Source: Erwinia tracheiphila
Lineage (GTDB): Bacteria; Pseudomonadota; Gammaproteobacteria; Enterobacterales; Enterobacteriaceae
Length of the DNA stretch: 64,000 nt
Reading direction: 5' to 3'
Assembly (NCBI RefSeq): GCF_021365465.1
Contig: NZ_CP089932.1
Coordinates: forward strand, 682,001-746,000
Shown here: in pieces, positions 43,152 through 54,552 of the stretch
How the letters are laid out: each line of letters starts with the position of its first letter
Position numbering within the stretch: the stretch's first letter is position 1
Made by a program: the position numbers and the translations under genes
The notes under the pieces: generated by a model
Seen by the model: the letters and a program-made list of their open reading frames with translations, nothing else
Told to the model about the DNA's origin: nothing
Database searches by the model: none

Positions 43152-43877
43152 TCACAGCCTGAACTCTTCGCCCAGGTAGACGCGTTTAACTTGTTCATCT
43201 TCCAGAATTTGTTCTGGCGAGCCGTGGGCAATTAAATGCCCCTGGCTGACAATATAGGCGCGTTCGCAAACGGCAAGCGTTTCACGCACATTGTGGTCAG
43301 TTATCAACACGCCAAGCCCACTATTACGCAGGTGTTCGATGATCTTTTTAATATCAATTACCGAAATGGGGTCGACGCCAGCAAAAGGCTCATCCAGCAG
43401 GATAAACTTTGGATTAGCAGCCAGTGCCCTGGCTATCTCAACGCGGCGGCGCTCACCGCCCGACAAAGCTTGTCCCAGGCTGTTACGCAAATGGTTGATA
43501 TGAAACTCTTCCATCAACTCATTAGCACGATCCTCACGCTGCTCTGGTGTTAAATCGTCGCGAATTTGTAAAACGGCCATGAGATTGTCAAACACGCTCA
43601 GGCGGCGGAATATCGATGCTTCCTGTGGCAGATAACCAATCCCCCTGCGGGCCCGCGCATGTAAGGGCAGAATGCTGATATCTTCGTCATCAATAATAAT
43701 GCGACCGGCATCGCGGTGTACAATCCCGACAACCATATAAAAAGTGGTGGTTTTACCCGCGCCGTTTGGTCCGAGCAGACCAACAATTTCCCCGGATTTG
43801 ACCTGCAAGCTGACATCTTCGACTACACGTCGACCTTTGTAAGCTTTGGCCAGGTTTTCTGCAATTAAAGTCGCCAT
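43152..43877 (-). CDS. lptB: LptB, ATPase of the LPS exporter
   Basis: 241 residues. Walker [18 protein letters not shown]-loop [10 protein letters not shown], signature [17 protein letters not shown], Walker [14 protein letters not shown]. Two copies with LptF/LptG extract LPS from the inner membrane. 10 bases after lptA. Confidence 0.98.
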   Translation of the reverse strand: MATLIAENLAKAYKGRRVVEDVSLQVKSGEIVGLLGPNGAGKTTTFYMVVGIVHRDAGRIIIDDEDISILPLHARARRGIGYLPQEASIFRRLSVFDNLMAVLQIRDDLTPEQREDRANELMEEFHINHLRNSLGQALSGGERRRVEIARALAANPKFILLDEPFAGVDPISVIDIKKIIEHLRNSGLGVLITDHNVRETLAVCERAYIVSQGHLIAHGSPEQILEDEQVKRVYLGEEFRL

Positions 43878-43887
43878 AGCTAATCAG

Positions 43888-44436
43888 TTACTCTCTTTTG
43901 GGGTCGGTTGACTGAGTGGTGCCTTTGTCTTGTAACTGCGATGGAACCAGGACAGTAGTAACACGTTTACCGGTGTTACCATAAGCTTGCATCTTCTGCT
44001 CTTTCACTAGGTAGGTGATCCGATCGCCTTTTACGTTGCTATCTAATTGCTCAAGATAAGCGTTTCCTGTCAGCTCGACAAAATCTGTGGCCAGTTCATA
44101 GTGCATTTTCAGTGCGTGGCCTTTGACAGGCTTTCCGTTATCCTGCATTTGATAAAAAGTAGCAGGATTACCATAAGCATCAACGATGGTTTTTTTGCTG
44201 TCGCCGCCGGGGCGAGTGACCACAACTTTATCGGCCGTGATCTTGATTGAACCCTGAGTCACGATAACATTGCCGGTAAATGTTGCCACATTACCTTGCA
44301 TATCGAGTGCCTGGTTTTCGGAATCCACATTCACTGGCTTATCAGAATCGCCAGTCAGCGCGAGAGCGGGCATGCTGGCAGCGAACAGCACTCCGAGTGT
44401 CAAAAACTTAAGGATGTTTAGTATTTTGAATTTCAT
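43888..44436 (-). CDS. lptA: LptA, periplasmic LPS bridge protein
   Basis: 182 residues from the ATG at 44436 (MKFKILN), overlapping the end of lptC; an in-frame start seven codons earlier is less likely. Signal peptide to about residue 27 (SMPALA), then an OstA/LptA beta-jellyroll (ADKVVVTRPGGDSKK, KPATFYQMQDNGKPV, GKRVTTVLVPSQL). Forms the periplasmic bridge from LptC to LptD. Confidence 0.96.
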   Translation of the reverse strand: MKFKILNILKFLTLGVLFAASMPALALTGDSDKPVNVDSENQALDMQGNVATFTGNVIVTQGSIKITADKVVVTRPGGDSKKTIVDAYGNPATFYQMQDNGKPVKGHALKMHYELATDFVELTGNAYLEQLDSNVKGDRITYLVKEQKMQAYGNTGKRVTTVLVPSQLQDKGTTQSTDPKRE

Positions 44437-44983
44437 AAGAGGTTTTGACCTTTTCAATCAACTCGGCAGTTTTATTCCGTAAATTCCCGCGCATTTTCAT
44501 GCCGGTAGAGTTAAAGCTGATGCCATACAGGGTTACCTGATCTTCTGAGGTTACATCCTGAGTGACAAGATTTACTGCGGCATTGTCGGTTTTAATTCGT
44601 TGTAACTGAGCATCCTGAGTCAGACTATTAACCTCTGCATGACCATACAAATACAGCATGCGGTCGTTAGTCAATTTCGCTTTGTCAGCCCGGACTGACC
44701 AGGTGGGGATTTGATTTTCGTCATAGGTTGTCATAATGGGGTTATCAAACCAGCTCACCGCATCAACCGAAAAATAAGTCACTTTGTCAGAAACAAGTTT
44801 GTAGTTCAGTGCCCCCTGTGGGTTATAGACCAGCGTGTTCGAGGTTTGGCTGGTATAGGTTGGCTCCTGACCGTTTACGGTCGTGGGTGCAGCGCCATTA
44901 TCGGTATCGGCCAGATTCCAGCCGATCAGCACGATAGCCACAAGGGCCAGCAACAGCGTAATCCAACGCCTTGTTTTACTCAT
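44408..44983 (-). CDS. lptC: LptC, LPS transport protein
   Basis: 191 residues. One N-terminal membrane helix (about 7–24), periplasmic LptC jellyroll (DNPIMTTYDENQIPTWSVRADKAKL, YLYGHAEVNSL). Receives LPS from LptBFG and hands it to LptA. Start overlaps the kdsC stop by four bases. Confidence 0.96.
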   Translation of the reverse strand: MSKTRRWITLLLALVAIVLIGWNLADTDNGAAPTTVNGQEPTYTSQTSNTLVYNPQGALNYKLVSDKVTYFSVDAVSWFDNPIMTTYDENQIPTWSVRADKAKLTNDRMLYLYGHAEVNSLTQDAQLQRIKTDNAAVNLVTQDVTSEDQVTLYGISFNSTGMKMRGNLRNKTAELIEKVKTSYEIQNTKHP

Positions 44984-45546
44984 ACAGACTGCCCTTTGGC
45001 CTCATCAAACTTATCCTGTGCGATCAGGAGTAGATCGCAAATTTCGCGTACCGCACCACGTCCGCCTGCAATTCGGGTAACATAATTAGCTCGAGGGATA
45101 AGCACAGGATGGGCGTCGGCCACCGTTACGCTCAATCCTACTTGCGCCATCACTGGCCAGTCGATCAAATCGTCACCAATATATGCTACTTGTTCAGGTT
45201 GAAGCGACAGTTTATCCAGAAGTTCACGGAAGGCCAGAATCTTATCAGGCTGGTCCTGATAAAGATGCGAAATTCCCAGCGTTGTACAACGATCTTCCAG
45301 CAGTTTGGCCTTGCGACCAGTAATAATAGCGACTTCCACGTCCGAGGTCAGCAGGCAGCGTATGCCGTAGCCATCGCGAACGTTAAAGGCCTTGAGCTCC
45401 TCACCGTTATTACCCTGATAAATCACCCCGTCGGACATGACTCCGTCAACATCGCAAATTAGCAGTTTGATCTTTTTTGCGCGGTTCATCACCTCCAGGC
45501 TTACTTTGCCATAGCAGGTTTCTGTCCAGTTCACGACTGTGCTCAT
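44980..45546 (-). CDS. kdsC: KdsC, Kdo-8-phosphate phosphatase
   Basis: 188 residues. HAD-family motif I LLICDVDGVMSDG (nucleophile Asp), motif II IITGRK, motif III YIGDDLIDWPVM. Releases Kdo for lipid A core synthesis. Tightly packed with kdsD upstream and lptC downstream. Confidence 0.97.
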   Translation of the reverse strand: MSTVVNWTETCYGKVSLEVMNRAKKIKLLICDVDGVMSDGVIYQGNNGEELKAFNVRDGYGIRCLLTSDVEVAIITGRKAKLLEDRCTTLGISHLYQDQPDKILAFRELLDKLSLQPEQVAYIGDDLIDWPVMAQVGLSVTVADAHPVLIPRANYVTRIAGGRGAVREICDLLLIAQDKFDEAKGQSV

Positions 45547-45561
45547 GACTTTTATTCCTTG

Positions 45562-46548
45562 TTAAACCACACCAGCACGCAACATGTCATGCATATGCAC
45601 GACGCCGAGCAGCACATCGCCGTCTGCCACCATGAGGGCGGTGATATTACGATTTTGCATCAGATTCAAGGCGTCAACGGCTAATGTGTTTGGTCGTACA
45701 CGCACGCCACCGGGCGTCATTACGCTGGCAATACAGGCCTGCTGAATATCAATGCCCATATCAAAAACGCGACGCAGGTCACCATCGGTGAAGATACCCT
45801 CAATTTTCATCAGATCGTTACAGATAACTGTCATGCCCATATTTTTTCGGGTGATTTCCAGTAAGGCGTCCCGTAGCAACGCATCATGGCTGACGTGGGG
45901 AATTTCGCTACCCTTGTGCATGATATCATTAACGGTGAGAAGCAGCTTACGGCCCAGTGCACCTCCAGGATGGGACAGAGCAAAATCTTCAGCGGTAAAC
46001 CCCCGTGCTTTCAACAGCGCGACGGCCAGCGCATCGCCCATAACCAGCATAGCGGTTGTACTTGTGGTAGGTGCCAACCCTAATGGGCAGGCTTCCTGGG
46101 GAACCTTCACGCACAGGTGAATATCCGCCGCGCGCGCCATCGTACTCTCCGGGCGGCTGGTCATACAGATAAGTGAAACCTGTAAACGCTTTAGCACGGG
46201 AATGAGTGCTGAAATTTCCGAAGATTCTCCAGAGTTTGAAATGGCAATGACAATGTCGCAGGTACTTACCATTCCCAAATCGCCGTGGCTTGCTTCTGCG
46301 GGATGAACAAAAAAAGCAGGGGTGCCGGTGCTGGCAAAAGTTGCCGCCATTTTTTTACCAATATGTCCTGACTTGCCCATCCCCATGACGACCACCTTGC
46401 CTGTACAGCTGTATATTCGCTCGCAGGTTTCAGTGAAATCAGCATTGATGTATTGATCGAGCTGTTCCAAACCCTGGCGTTCTGTATACAGAACTTCTTT
46501 TCCTGCCTGTTGAAAGTCAAAACGGGATTCAGGAATGAACTCTGCCAT
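45562..46548 (-). CDS. kdsD: KdsD, arabinose-5-phosphate isomerase
   Basis: 328 residues from the ATG at 46548. SIS domain (GMGKSGHIGKKMAATFASTGTPAFFVHP, ISNSGESSEI) followed by two CBS domains (about 205–325). Makes D-arabinose-5-phosphate, the first step to Kdo. The longer open frame upstream is in yrbG and is not used. Confidence 0.97.
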   Translation of the reverse strand: MAEFIPESRFDFQQAGKEVLYTERQGLEQLDQYINADFTETCERIYSCTGKVVVMGMGKSGHIGKKMAATFASTGTPAFFVHPAEASHGDLGMVSTCDIVIAISNSGESSEISALIPVLKRLQVSLICMTSRPESTMARAADIHLCVKVPQEACPLGLAPTTSTTAMLVMGDALAVALLKARGFTAEDFALSHPGGALGRKLLLTVNDIMHKGSEIPHVSHDALLRDALLEITRKNMGMTVICNDLMKIEGIFTDGDLRRVFDMGIDIQQACIASVMTPGGVRVRPNTLAVDALNLMQNRNITALMVADGDVLLGVVHMHDMLRAGVV

Positions 46549-46553
46549 AATTT

Positions 46554-47543
46554 TTAATCCTTTAACCAAAAGGTGGTAGAGGGTAACCAGTACAACATGG
46601 CAACCCAGGCAATAAAACCGATCAAAAACACAGCACCTGCAACCCGGCCAATACGGCGACTGCGTTGTAAGCAGATGATGGTGAACAGTGCGCTGATGCC
46701 AAGCATTATCCAATAATCACGAGCAAAAGCCTGCATATCAACAGTACCGGGGTGGACGAGTGCGGGTACGCCAAGAACGATGGCAATATTGTAAATGTTC
46801 GATCCAATCAAATTCCCAACAGCGATATCATCTTCGCCTTTCATCGCGCCAGCAAACACAGTGGCCAGCTCCGGTAAACTGGTGCCAACAGAAATAATCG
46901 TTAGTCCGATAACCAATTCACTGACGCCGAAGAAATCGGCAATCACTGTCGCGTTGTCAATGACCATGCGTGTGGACATTGGCAGAATAATCAGGGCAAC
47001 GGCCAGCCACAAAAAAGCGACTGTATTGCCGACCTCATCATGAGGCAGCTCGGCGAGTTGTTCGCGGGTAAGGACGTCATTATTATCACGTTCGGCCTTG
47101 CGGGCGATTTTGACAATAAAAGTCAGGTAAATGGCGGCAATGGCAATTAGGGCGAATCCATCATTACGGCTAAGGGCATTATCAAATAACATCACACCAC
47201 ACAGAAGTGTGACCAGTAACATGAGTGGAAGTTCGCGGCGGATTAAATTTGAGTGGATGGTCAAAGGATGCAGTAGGGCAGCGCCTCCGAGGATGAGAAG
47301 AATATTAGTAATGTTCGAACCTATTGCTGTACCGACAGCAATATCCATTTGTCCATGGGTTGATGCTGAAAAAGAGATGATCAGTTCAGGAAGTGATGTG
47401 CCTATGCCTACTACAGTCATGCCAATAATCAACGGTGGGATAGATAGCCTGCGACAAAGAATGGCAGCACTAAAAACCAGACGATCCGCACCATATACCA
47501 GCAGGACTAAACCGATAATGAGTAGTGCAGTTGCTACCAGCAT
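46554..47543 (-). CDS. yrbG: YrbG, sodium/calcium exchanger-like protein
   Basis: 329 residues from the ATG at 47543. Two inverted CaCA repeats with signature GIGTSLPELIISF (about 43–55) and SVGTSLPELATVF (about 220–232), each followed by GSNI. About ten membrane segments. Transported ion is not established. First gene of the leftward yrbG-kdsD-kdsC-lpt run, divergent from mlaF; the 225-base gap between them holds both promoters. Confidence 0.94.
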   Translation of the reverse strand: MLVATALLIIGLVLLVYGADRLVFSAAILCRRLSIPPLIIGMTVVGIGTSLPELIISFSASTHGQMDIAVGTAIGSNITNILLILGGAALLHPLTIHSNLIRRELPLMLLVTLLCGVMLFDNALSRNDGFALIAIAAIYLTFIVKIARKAERDNNDVLTREQLAELPHDEVGNTVAFLWLAVALIILPMSTRMVIDNATVIADFFGVSELVIGLTIISVGTSLPELATVFAGAMKGEDDIAVGNLIGSNIYNIAIVLGVPALVHPGTVDMQAFARDYWIMLGISALFTIICLQRSRRIGRVAGAVFLIGFIAWVAMLYWLPSTTFWLKD

Positions 47544-47768
47544 GTCATGTCCTTTAATTCGGGTAAATTCGTTGTCTGGCCTGGCGCGATAAGTAAGGCA
47601 GGGGCACAAAATGATGCACTGATTTTGACGATCCAAAAGCAAAAAGTAAAACCTATGTCAATTTTAGCTACGTCACAGAGGTAAGTTTCTATAAAAGTGT
47701 CCGGCACTGGTGGATATGCGGTAACATTGAAAACATTATGAGCCTGAAAAAGACGACAGGAGAGAGCG

Positions 47769-48581
47769 ATGGGCCAGACGGCGATGAATTTGGTAGATGT
47801 TCGCGGGGTGAGCTTTATTCGTGGTAATCGGCAGATTTTCGATAATATTTCGCTCACGGTGCCCAAAGGGAAGGTGACGGCTATCATGGGGCCTTCAGGC
47901 ATTGGTAAGACCACCTTGCTGCGTTTAATTGGTGGTCAATTGCGGCCTGATAGTGGAGAGATTTGGTTTAACGGTGAAAATATTCCTCGTCTGTCGCGTG
48001 CCCGGCTGTACGAGGTAAGGAAAAAGATGAGCATGCTTTTTCAGTCTGGTGCCTTATTTACAGACCTTAACGTCTTTGATAACGTCGCCTGGCCACTGCG
48101 TGAGCATACACAGCTGCCAACTGAGCTGTTACACAGTACCGTGATGATGAAACTTGAGGCTGTTGGCCTGCGTGGTGCTGCACAACTAAAGCCTTCAGAG
48201 CTATCCGGTGGAATGGCACGTCGGGCGGCGCTGGCCAGAGCCATCGCTCTGGAGCCGGATTTAATTATGTTCGATGAACCTTTTGTCGGACAGGACCCTA
48301 TCACGATGGGTGTTTTGGTGAAGCTAATTGATGAGCTTAATCATTCCCTTGGTATGACCTGCATCGTGGTTTCTCATGATGTGCCGGAAGTGTTGAGCAT
48401 CGCTGATTATGCTTACATCATTGCCGGACAGAAGATTATCGCGCATGGAACGTCAGAAGCACTGCGTGATAACAAAGATACAAGGGTGCGTCAGTTTATT
48501 GATGGTATTGCAGACGGCCCCGTGCCGTTTCGTTATCCCGCAGGAGATTATCTGCGGGATTTAATCGGTTCAGGGAGTTAA
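47769..48581 (+). CDS. mlaF: MlaF, ATPase of the phospholipid transporter
   Basis: 270 residues. Walker A AIMGPSGIGKTTLLRLIGG, signature LSGGMARRAALARA, Walker B LIMFDEPFVGQDP, with the C-terminal extension (DGPVPFRYPAGDY) that wraps the partner subunit. Powers MlaFEDB lipid movement between inner and outer membrane. First gene of mlaFEDCB. Confidence 0.98.
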   Translation: MGQTAMNLVDVRGVSFIRGNRQIFDNISLTVPKGKVTAIMGPSGIGKTTLLRLIGGQLRPDSGEIWFNGENIPRLSRARLYEVRKKMSMLFQSGALFTDLNVFDNVAWPLREHTQLPTELLHSTVMMKLEAVGLRGAAQLKPSELSGGMARRAALARAIALEPDLIMFDEPFVGQDPITMGVLVKLIDELNHSLGMTCIVVSHDVPEVLSIADYAYIIAGQKIIAHGTSEALRDNKDTRVRQFIDGIADGPVPFRYPAGDYLRDLIGSGS

Positions 48582-48588
48582 TTGACGG

Positions 48589-49371
48589 ATGTTTTTACGA
48601 TCGCTTGCATCGACAGGACGCAAAGGAATTAATACCTGTGCTTCTTTTGGTCGGGCTGGACTTATGCTTTTTCACGCGTTGGTTGGGGTTCCTCGTTTTC
48701 GTAAACATGCGCCCTTACTGGTGAAACAGCTCTACAGCATTGGCGTACTGTCGTTGCTGATTATTGTTGTTTCTGGCCTGTTTATTGGCATGGTGCTGGG
48801 GTTGCAGGGGTACCTTGTGTTGAACACGTATGGGGCTGAAAGTAGCCTCGGCATGTTGGTCGCTCTGTCATTATTGCGTGAGCTTGGGCCGGTAGTGACT
48901 GCTCTACTGTTTGCTGGCAGGGCGGGTTCGGCATTGACGGCTGAAATCGGTCTGATGAAGGCAACACAGCAACTTTCCAGTATGGAAATGATGGCGGTTG
49001 ACCCGCTCAGGAGAATCATTTCACCGCGCTTTTGGGCAGGGCTTATCAGTATGCCGTTGCTGACCTTGATTTTTGTTGCGGTAGGAATAATTGGAGGGGC
49101 GATTGTGGGTGTCAGCTGGAAGGGGATTGACACAGGCTTCTTCTGGTCAGCTATGCAAAATGCGGTTGACGTCCGTACTGATATTGTCAACTGTGTCATT
49201 AAAAGCGCGGTATTCGCTGTCACAGTAAGCTGGATTGCACTTTTTAATGGCTATGATGCGATTCCAACTTCGGAGGGCATTAGCAGAGCCACCACGCGCA
49301 CGGTGGTGCATGCTTCTCTTGCGATTCTTGGTTTAGATTTTGTGCTGACGGCACTGATGTTTGGGAACTGA
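48589..49371 (+). CDS. mlaE: MlaE, permease of the phospholipid transporter
   Basis: 260 residues, with an N-terminal interfacial helix and about five membrane helices. MlaE-family core: [40 protein letters not shown]. Inner-membrane core of MlaFEDB. Confidence 0.97.
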   Translation: MFLRSLASTGRKGINTCASFGRAGLMLFHALVGVPRFRKHAPLLVKQLYSIGVLSLLIIVVSGLFIGMVLGLQGYLVLNTYGAESSLGMLVALSLLRELGPVVTALLFAGRAGSALTAEIGLMKATQQLSSMEMMAVDPLRRIISPRFWAGLISMPLLTLIFVAVGIIGGAIVGVSWKGIDTGFFWSAMQNAVDVRTDIVNCVIKSAVFAVTVSWIALFNGYDAIPTSEGISRATTRTVVHASLAILGLDFVLTALMFGN

Positions 49372-49375
49372 TTTA

Positions 49376-49936
49376 ATGCAAACGAAAAAAAGCGAAATTT
49401 TGGTAGGTGCATTTTTATTGCTGGCGCTGGCTGCTGCGTTGTTTTTGTGCCTGCGTGTGGCTGACCTGAAATCATTGGGTAGCGAGCCGACATGGCGATT
49501 GTATGCCACTTTTAACAATATCGGAGGCCTGAAAATTGGCTCTCCAGTTAAAATCGGTGGGGTGGTGATTGGCCGGGTCACCAATATCGGTCTGGATAGT
49601 AAAACCTATTCTCCGCGTATTACGATGAATATCAACGATAAATATAAGCAGTTGCCAGATACCAGCTCATTGGCAATCAGAACATCCGGCTTGCTTGGAG
49701 AACAATTTCTGGCATTGAACGTAGGTTTTGACGACCCTGAAATGGGAACTTCTATGCTTAAGGATGGTAGCACATTGCAGGATACTAAATCAGCAATGGT
49801 GCTGGAAGACCTTATTGGTCAGTTTATTTACAAGAGCGGCAACACTAATAACGATAAAAATGCGTCGGCAGCAGCGGAGGACGCGAACGGGAAATCTGCG
49901 CCGACTGCAACGGTACATTCAGATGAGGGCAAATGA
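49376..49936 (+). CDS. mlaD: MlaD, MCE ring protein
   Basis: 186 residues from the ATG at 49376 (MQTKKSEI). One membrane segment (about 8–27), MCE domain (about 38–120, [34 protein letters not shown]). Forms the hexameric periplasmic ring. The stop overlaps the mlaC start as ATGA. Confidence 0.97.
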   Translation: MQTKKSEILVGAFLLLALAAALFLCLRVADLKSLGSEPTWRLYATFNNIGGLKIGSPVKIGGVVIGRVTNIGLDSKTYSPRITMNINDKYKQLPDTSSLAIRTSGLLGEQFLALNVGFDDPEMGTSMLKDGSTLQDTKSAMVLEDLIGQFIYKSGNTNNDKNASAAAEDANGKSAPTATVHSDEGK

Positions 49937-50574
49937 TGTTTAAACGTTTCTTAATGGTAGCAATGCTGATTATTGCACCGGCGGCGGCTCACGCGACAGT
50001 TGATCAGACAAACCCCTACAAGCTAATGAATGAGGCGGCAGAAAAAACCTTTACCCGCCTTAAAAATGAGCAGCCAAAGATTAAGCAAACCCCTGATTAT
50101 CTGCGCCAAATAGTTCGTGAGGAATTGCTGCCGTACGTACAAATCAAGTATGCAGGTGCGTTGGTACTTGGGCGCTACTATCGGGAAGCAACCCCCGCGC
50201 AACGCGAGGCCTATTTTAGCGCTTTTGGCGACTATCTTGCTCAGGCATACGGTCAGGCGCTGGCGCTTTATAACGGCCAGAGCTATCAAATTGCCCCCGA
50301 ACAGCCGTATGCTGATGCCAGTATCATCGCTATTCGTGTGACAGTAATCGATCCAAATGGTCGGCCTCCCGTGCGTGTCGACTTCCAGTGGCGTAAAAAC
50401 ACCCGGACTGGCGACTGGCAGGCCTACGATATGGTTGCTGAAGGTGTAAGCATCATTACGACTAAACAGAACGAATGGAGTGATGTGCTGCGCCAAAAAG
50501 GAGTTGATGGTTTGACTCAGTTGCTTAAATCTTACGCCAATCGACCTATCAGGTTGGACAAAAAGCTAAAATGA
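49933..50574 (+). CDS. mlaC: MlaC, periplasmic phospholipid shuttle
   Basis: 213 residues. Signal peptide ending AHA (about residue 21), then a Tol-Tol-Ttg2/MlaC domain ([44 protein letters not shown]). Carries phospholipid between the MlaA–OmpC complex and MlaFEDB. Overlaps both neighbours by four bases. Confidence 0.97.
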   Translation: MMFKRFLMVAMLIIAPAAAHATVDQTNPYKLMNEAAEKTFTRLKNEQPKIKQTPDYLRQIVREELLPYVQIKYAGALVLGRYYREATPAQREAYFSAFGDYLAQAYGQALALYNGQSYQIAPEQPYADASIIAIRVTVIDPNGRPPVRVDFQWRKNTRTGDWQAYDMVAEGVSIITTKQNEWSDVLRQKGVDGLTQLLKSYANRPIRLDKKLK

Positions 50575-50867
50575 GCGAGCAACTTAACTGGCATTTAGAG
50601 GGTGACCAACTGTTTTTGTCTGGAAAACTGGAGCAACAGACGCTTATAGCGCTATGGCAACAGCGTGAAATTATTATGACGCAGGTCAGCATTATCAATG
50701 TCTCTGCGCTTGAAAGAGTTGATACGGCGGGGCTGGCATTGCTTGTTCATCTACGACAAATTGCGCTGGATAAGGGATTAAAGCTTTGCTTCACTGGCAT
50801 TACGGAAAAGCTTCGTACGCTGATTTTGCTCTATAATCTTCCGCAAATTATCACATCGCACTCCTGA
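50571..50867 (+). CDS. mlaB: MlaB, STAS-domain subunit
   Basis: 98 residues. STAS fold ([18 protein letters not shown] contains the Thr of the MlaF contact). Cytoplasmic regulator that stabilises and activates MlaF. Last gene of mlaFEDCB; a terminator follows. Confidence 0.95.
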   Translation: MSEQLNWHLEGDQLFLSGKLEQQTLIALWQQREIIMTQVSIINVSALERVDTAGLALLVHLRQIALDKGLKLCFTGITEKLRTLILLYNLPQIITSHS

Positions 50868-50885
50868 TAAATGTGTTTATCTCTT

Positions 50886-50919
50886 TAAAAAAACCTCTGC
50901 GTTGGCAGAGGTTTTTTTT
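50886..50919 (+). terminator. Terminator after mlaB
   Basis: AACCTCTGC (50892–50900) pairs with GCAGAGGTT, followed by a run of eight T. It ends the mla transcript before ibaG. Confidence 0.9.
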
Positions 50920-50991
50920 GCTTGTTTAAGATAGCTCCACTTTCCACTAAGATGTGTGTCTTGTTAATCCTTTAGTGAATTCTGAAGCGTT

Positions 50992-51246
50992 ATGGAAACC
51001 AGTGAAATTCAATCCGTGCTAATGAGTGCATTACCTTTGCAGGAAGTCCACGTAACTGGCGATGGCAGCCACTTTCAGGTGGTCGCAGTTGGCGAGTTAT
51101 TCGGTGAACTCAGCCGCGTGAAGAAACAACAAACGGTGTATGCTCCGCTTATGGCTTACATTGCGGATAACCGTATTCACGCTGTATCCATCAAAACTTA
51201 TACCCCTGATGAATGGGAGCGTGACCGCAAGCTAAATGGGTTTTAA
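50992..51246 (+). CDS. ibaG: IbaG, BolA-like protein
   Basis: 84 residues. BolA family core [33 protein letters not shown] with the conserved His that can bind a Fe-S cluster with monothiol glutaredoxin. Linked to acid stress and envelope state in relatives. Upstream of murA, separated by 58 bases. Confidence 0.95.
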   Translation: METSEIQSVLMSALPLQEVHVTGDGSHFQVVAVGELFGELSRVKKQQTVYAPLMAYIADNRIHAVSIKTYTPDEWERDRKLNGF

Positions 51247-51289
51247 TGTCCACCGCGCGTGCGGGGGACAGAAAATGTATGTTTGATGA

Positions 51290-52567
<1,278 letters not shown>

Positions 52568-52584
52568 ACATTGCATTGAAATTA

Positions 52585-52620
52585 AGGCCGGTAGCTACCA
52601 TTACACTACCGGCCTTTTTT
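52585..52620 (+). terminator. Terminator after murA
   Basis: AAGGCCGGTAG (52585–52595) pairs with CTACCGGCCTT (52606–52616), then T. The sfsB stop codon starts at the last T, so the element serves the convergent pair. Confidence 0.93.
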
Positions 52621-52880
52621 CATGTTCTGATTAATCTTTTACGATCTATCAGGTTCTGGTTTACTGGATCGTAATAACGGCTCGGCCAGATTTCAGCTGG
52701 GTGAATCATTAATGCTTCAGCAATAAGCCATTCTCCTTTTGGCCAGGGGCGAAATAACGCATTCGCCAGGGTTGAGGAACTCAACCCCGCTTCTCGGGAC
52801 AGTGCCGCCAGAGTGGTGCCCTGTTTGCGCAAACCTGCAATGATGTCAGCATTATGCCAATCTTTTTTCTTCTGTAGCAT
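52620..52880 (-). CDS. sfsB: SfsB (Nlp), Ner-like DNA-binding protein
   Basis: 86 residues. Ner/winged-helix family: DWHNADIIAGLRKQGTTLAALSREAGLSSSTLANAL, then PWPKGEWLIAEAL and IWPSRYYDP. In E. coli it raises expression of maltose genes. The 322 bases upstream to the IS carry no recognised gene; TTGACA occurs at about 53063 without a good -10. Confidence 0.92.
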   Translation of the reverse strand: MLQKKKDWHNADIIAGLRKQGTTLAALSREAGLSSSTLANALFRPWPKGEWLIAEALMIHPAEIWPSRYYDPVNQNLIDRKRLIRT

Positions 52881-53202
52881 TTATTCGTCCTCCATGAACA
52901 CAGGATAATTTATAGCAATAAATTTCCAGTATTTTCCAATTATTTCTTAATGAGCATGCGTTTTTGTGCCATGTTACGCAAAAGTCAGGAAACGAAGTGA
53001 AAGATTTTCAGCGCTCTTCGTCTGAAAGGTATGCATGTGTCGAGCTAAAACAGACCATAGTATTGACACAGATTATTGATTTATAAGAAGAGGGGTGCAA
53101 AAAAGGAGCCTTATTTATTCATAGAATGAAAATATAAAGACAATAAGGCAGTGCAAATCTATTGATAGCAAGGCTGGTAGGGCATGCTTTTTAGTATCCA
53201 TC

Positions 53203-54516
53203 GAGCCTGTACATAGATTTGTGTAATTGCCTGATTTTGATATGTTCAATCCAGCATCAAAAGCAGGTTAATTTATGGACGAAAAACAGTCGCAGGCCCT
53301 GGCTAACGAACTGGACAAAAATCTCAAAACCCCTGACGATCTCAGCCAGTTTGAGCGCCTGCTGAAAAAATCAGTGTCGGGGCGGCGCTCAACGCCGAAA
53401 TGACCCGTCACCCCGGCGACGATAAAAATCAGCCAGAACCGGCGACCAACGCCTGCAACGGCTATTCCACAAAGACAGTGACCACCAGCGATGGCCCGCC
53501 GGAGCTGCGTACACCGCGCGATCGTGATGGCTCCTTTGAACCGCAACGGGTGAAGAAAAACCAGACCCGGAGCACCGGGGTAGATAACCCGATCTTATCG
53601 TTGTACGCCAAAGGGATGACCACCCGCGAGATAGCGGCCGCGTTCAAAGAGCTGTATGACGCCGATGTCTCGCCAGCGCTGCTCTCAAAGGTAGCTGATG
53701 CCGTCATGGAGCAGGTCACCGGATGGCAAAACCGGCCACTGGATGCCGTTTGTCCCATCGTTTACCCTGACTGTATCGTCCTGAAGGTCCGGCTGGACAG
53801 TCGCGTCATCAATAAATCCGTGCTCCTTGCCCCGGGTATCAACATCGAAGGCCAGAAAGAACTGCCGGGTATGTGGCTGGCCGAAAACGAGGGCGCGAAG
53901 TTCTGGCTCCATGTGCTGACCGAATTAAAAAATCGCGGCCTGAACGATATCCTCATCGCCTGTGTTGATGGTCTGAAGGGCTTCCCGGACGCTATCAACG
54001 CGGTGTATCCGCAGGCCCGCGTCCAGCTGTGCGTCGTGCATATGGTGCGCAACAGTCTGCGGTTCGTCTCCTGGGAGGACTACAAAGCCGTCACCCGTGA
54101 CCTGAAAGCCATCTGTCAGGCCACCACGGAAGAAGCAGATCAGCGGGCGCGGGAAGCGTTCGCCGGCACCCGGGACAGCCGCTACCCCCAAATAAGCCGG
54201 AGCTGGCAGGCAAACCGGGCCAGCCTGTCGACGTTCTTCGCTTACCCGGCAGACATCCGCAAGACGCTCGACACGACCAGCGCCATCGAGTCGCTGAACA
54301 GCGTGATCCGGGATGCCATCAAGAAACGCAAGGTGTTCCCAACTGACGACGCAGTGAAAAAGGAGGTGTGGCTGGCAATCCAGGCCGCATCACAGAAATG
54401 GAGGATGCCACGGAGGGACTGGCGTATGGCGATGAGCCGTTTTATTATCGGGTTCGGTGACCGCCCGGACGGCCACTACTGAGAAAAGGCATTTACACAG
54501 AATCATGTACAGGGTC
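53203..54516 (+). mobile_element. IS256-family element, IS285-like
   Basis: 1314 bases. Inverted repeats at 53203–53232 (GAGCCTGTACAT…TGTGTAATTGCCT) and 54487–54516 (reverse GACCCTGTACAT…TGTGTAAATGCCT) match closely. Flanks are TATCCATC (53195–53202) and TATCCACC (54517–54524), an 8-base target duplication with one mismatch, the size expected for IS256 elements. Inserted between sfsB and ispB, which are neighbours in E. coli; no gene is broken. Confidence 0.92.
53275..54482 (+). pseudogene. IS256-family transposase, one frameshift
   Basis: The ATG at 53275 opens MDEKQSQALANELDKN, and the frame is lost after the A6 tract at 53365–53370. From there the second frame gives GAALNAEMTRH and a complete Mutator-type transposase to 54482. 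One extra A would give 402 residues, the length of the IS285 transposase. DDE residues are visible in YPDCIVLKVR, ACVDGLKGFPDAI and SAIESLNSVIR. Several unusual substitutions suggest it is no longer active, but A-tract slippage could restore the protein. Confidence 0.88.
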
Positions 54517-54552
54517 TATCCACCGAGGACAAGCTGTGGTACTCATGTCTTA

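Noticed and set aside
53060..53085. TTGACA followed by TTATAA as a promoter upstream of the IS
   Set aside because: Spacing of about 12–13 bases is too short for sigma-70 and no gene follows before the IS.
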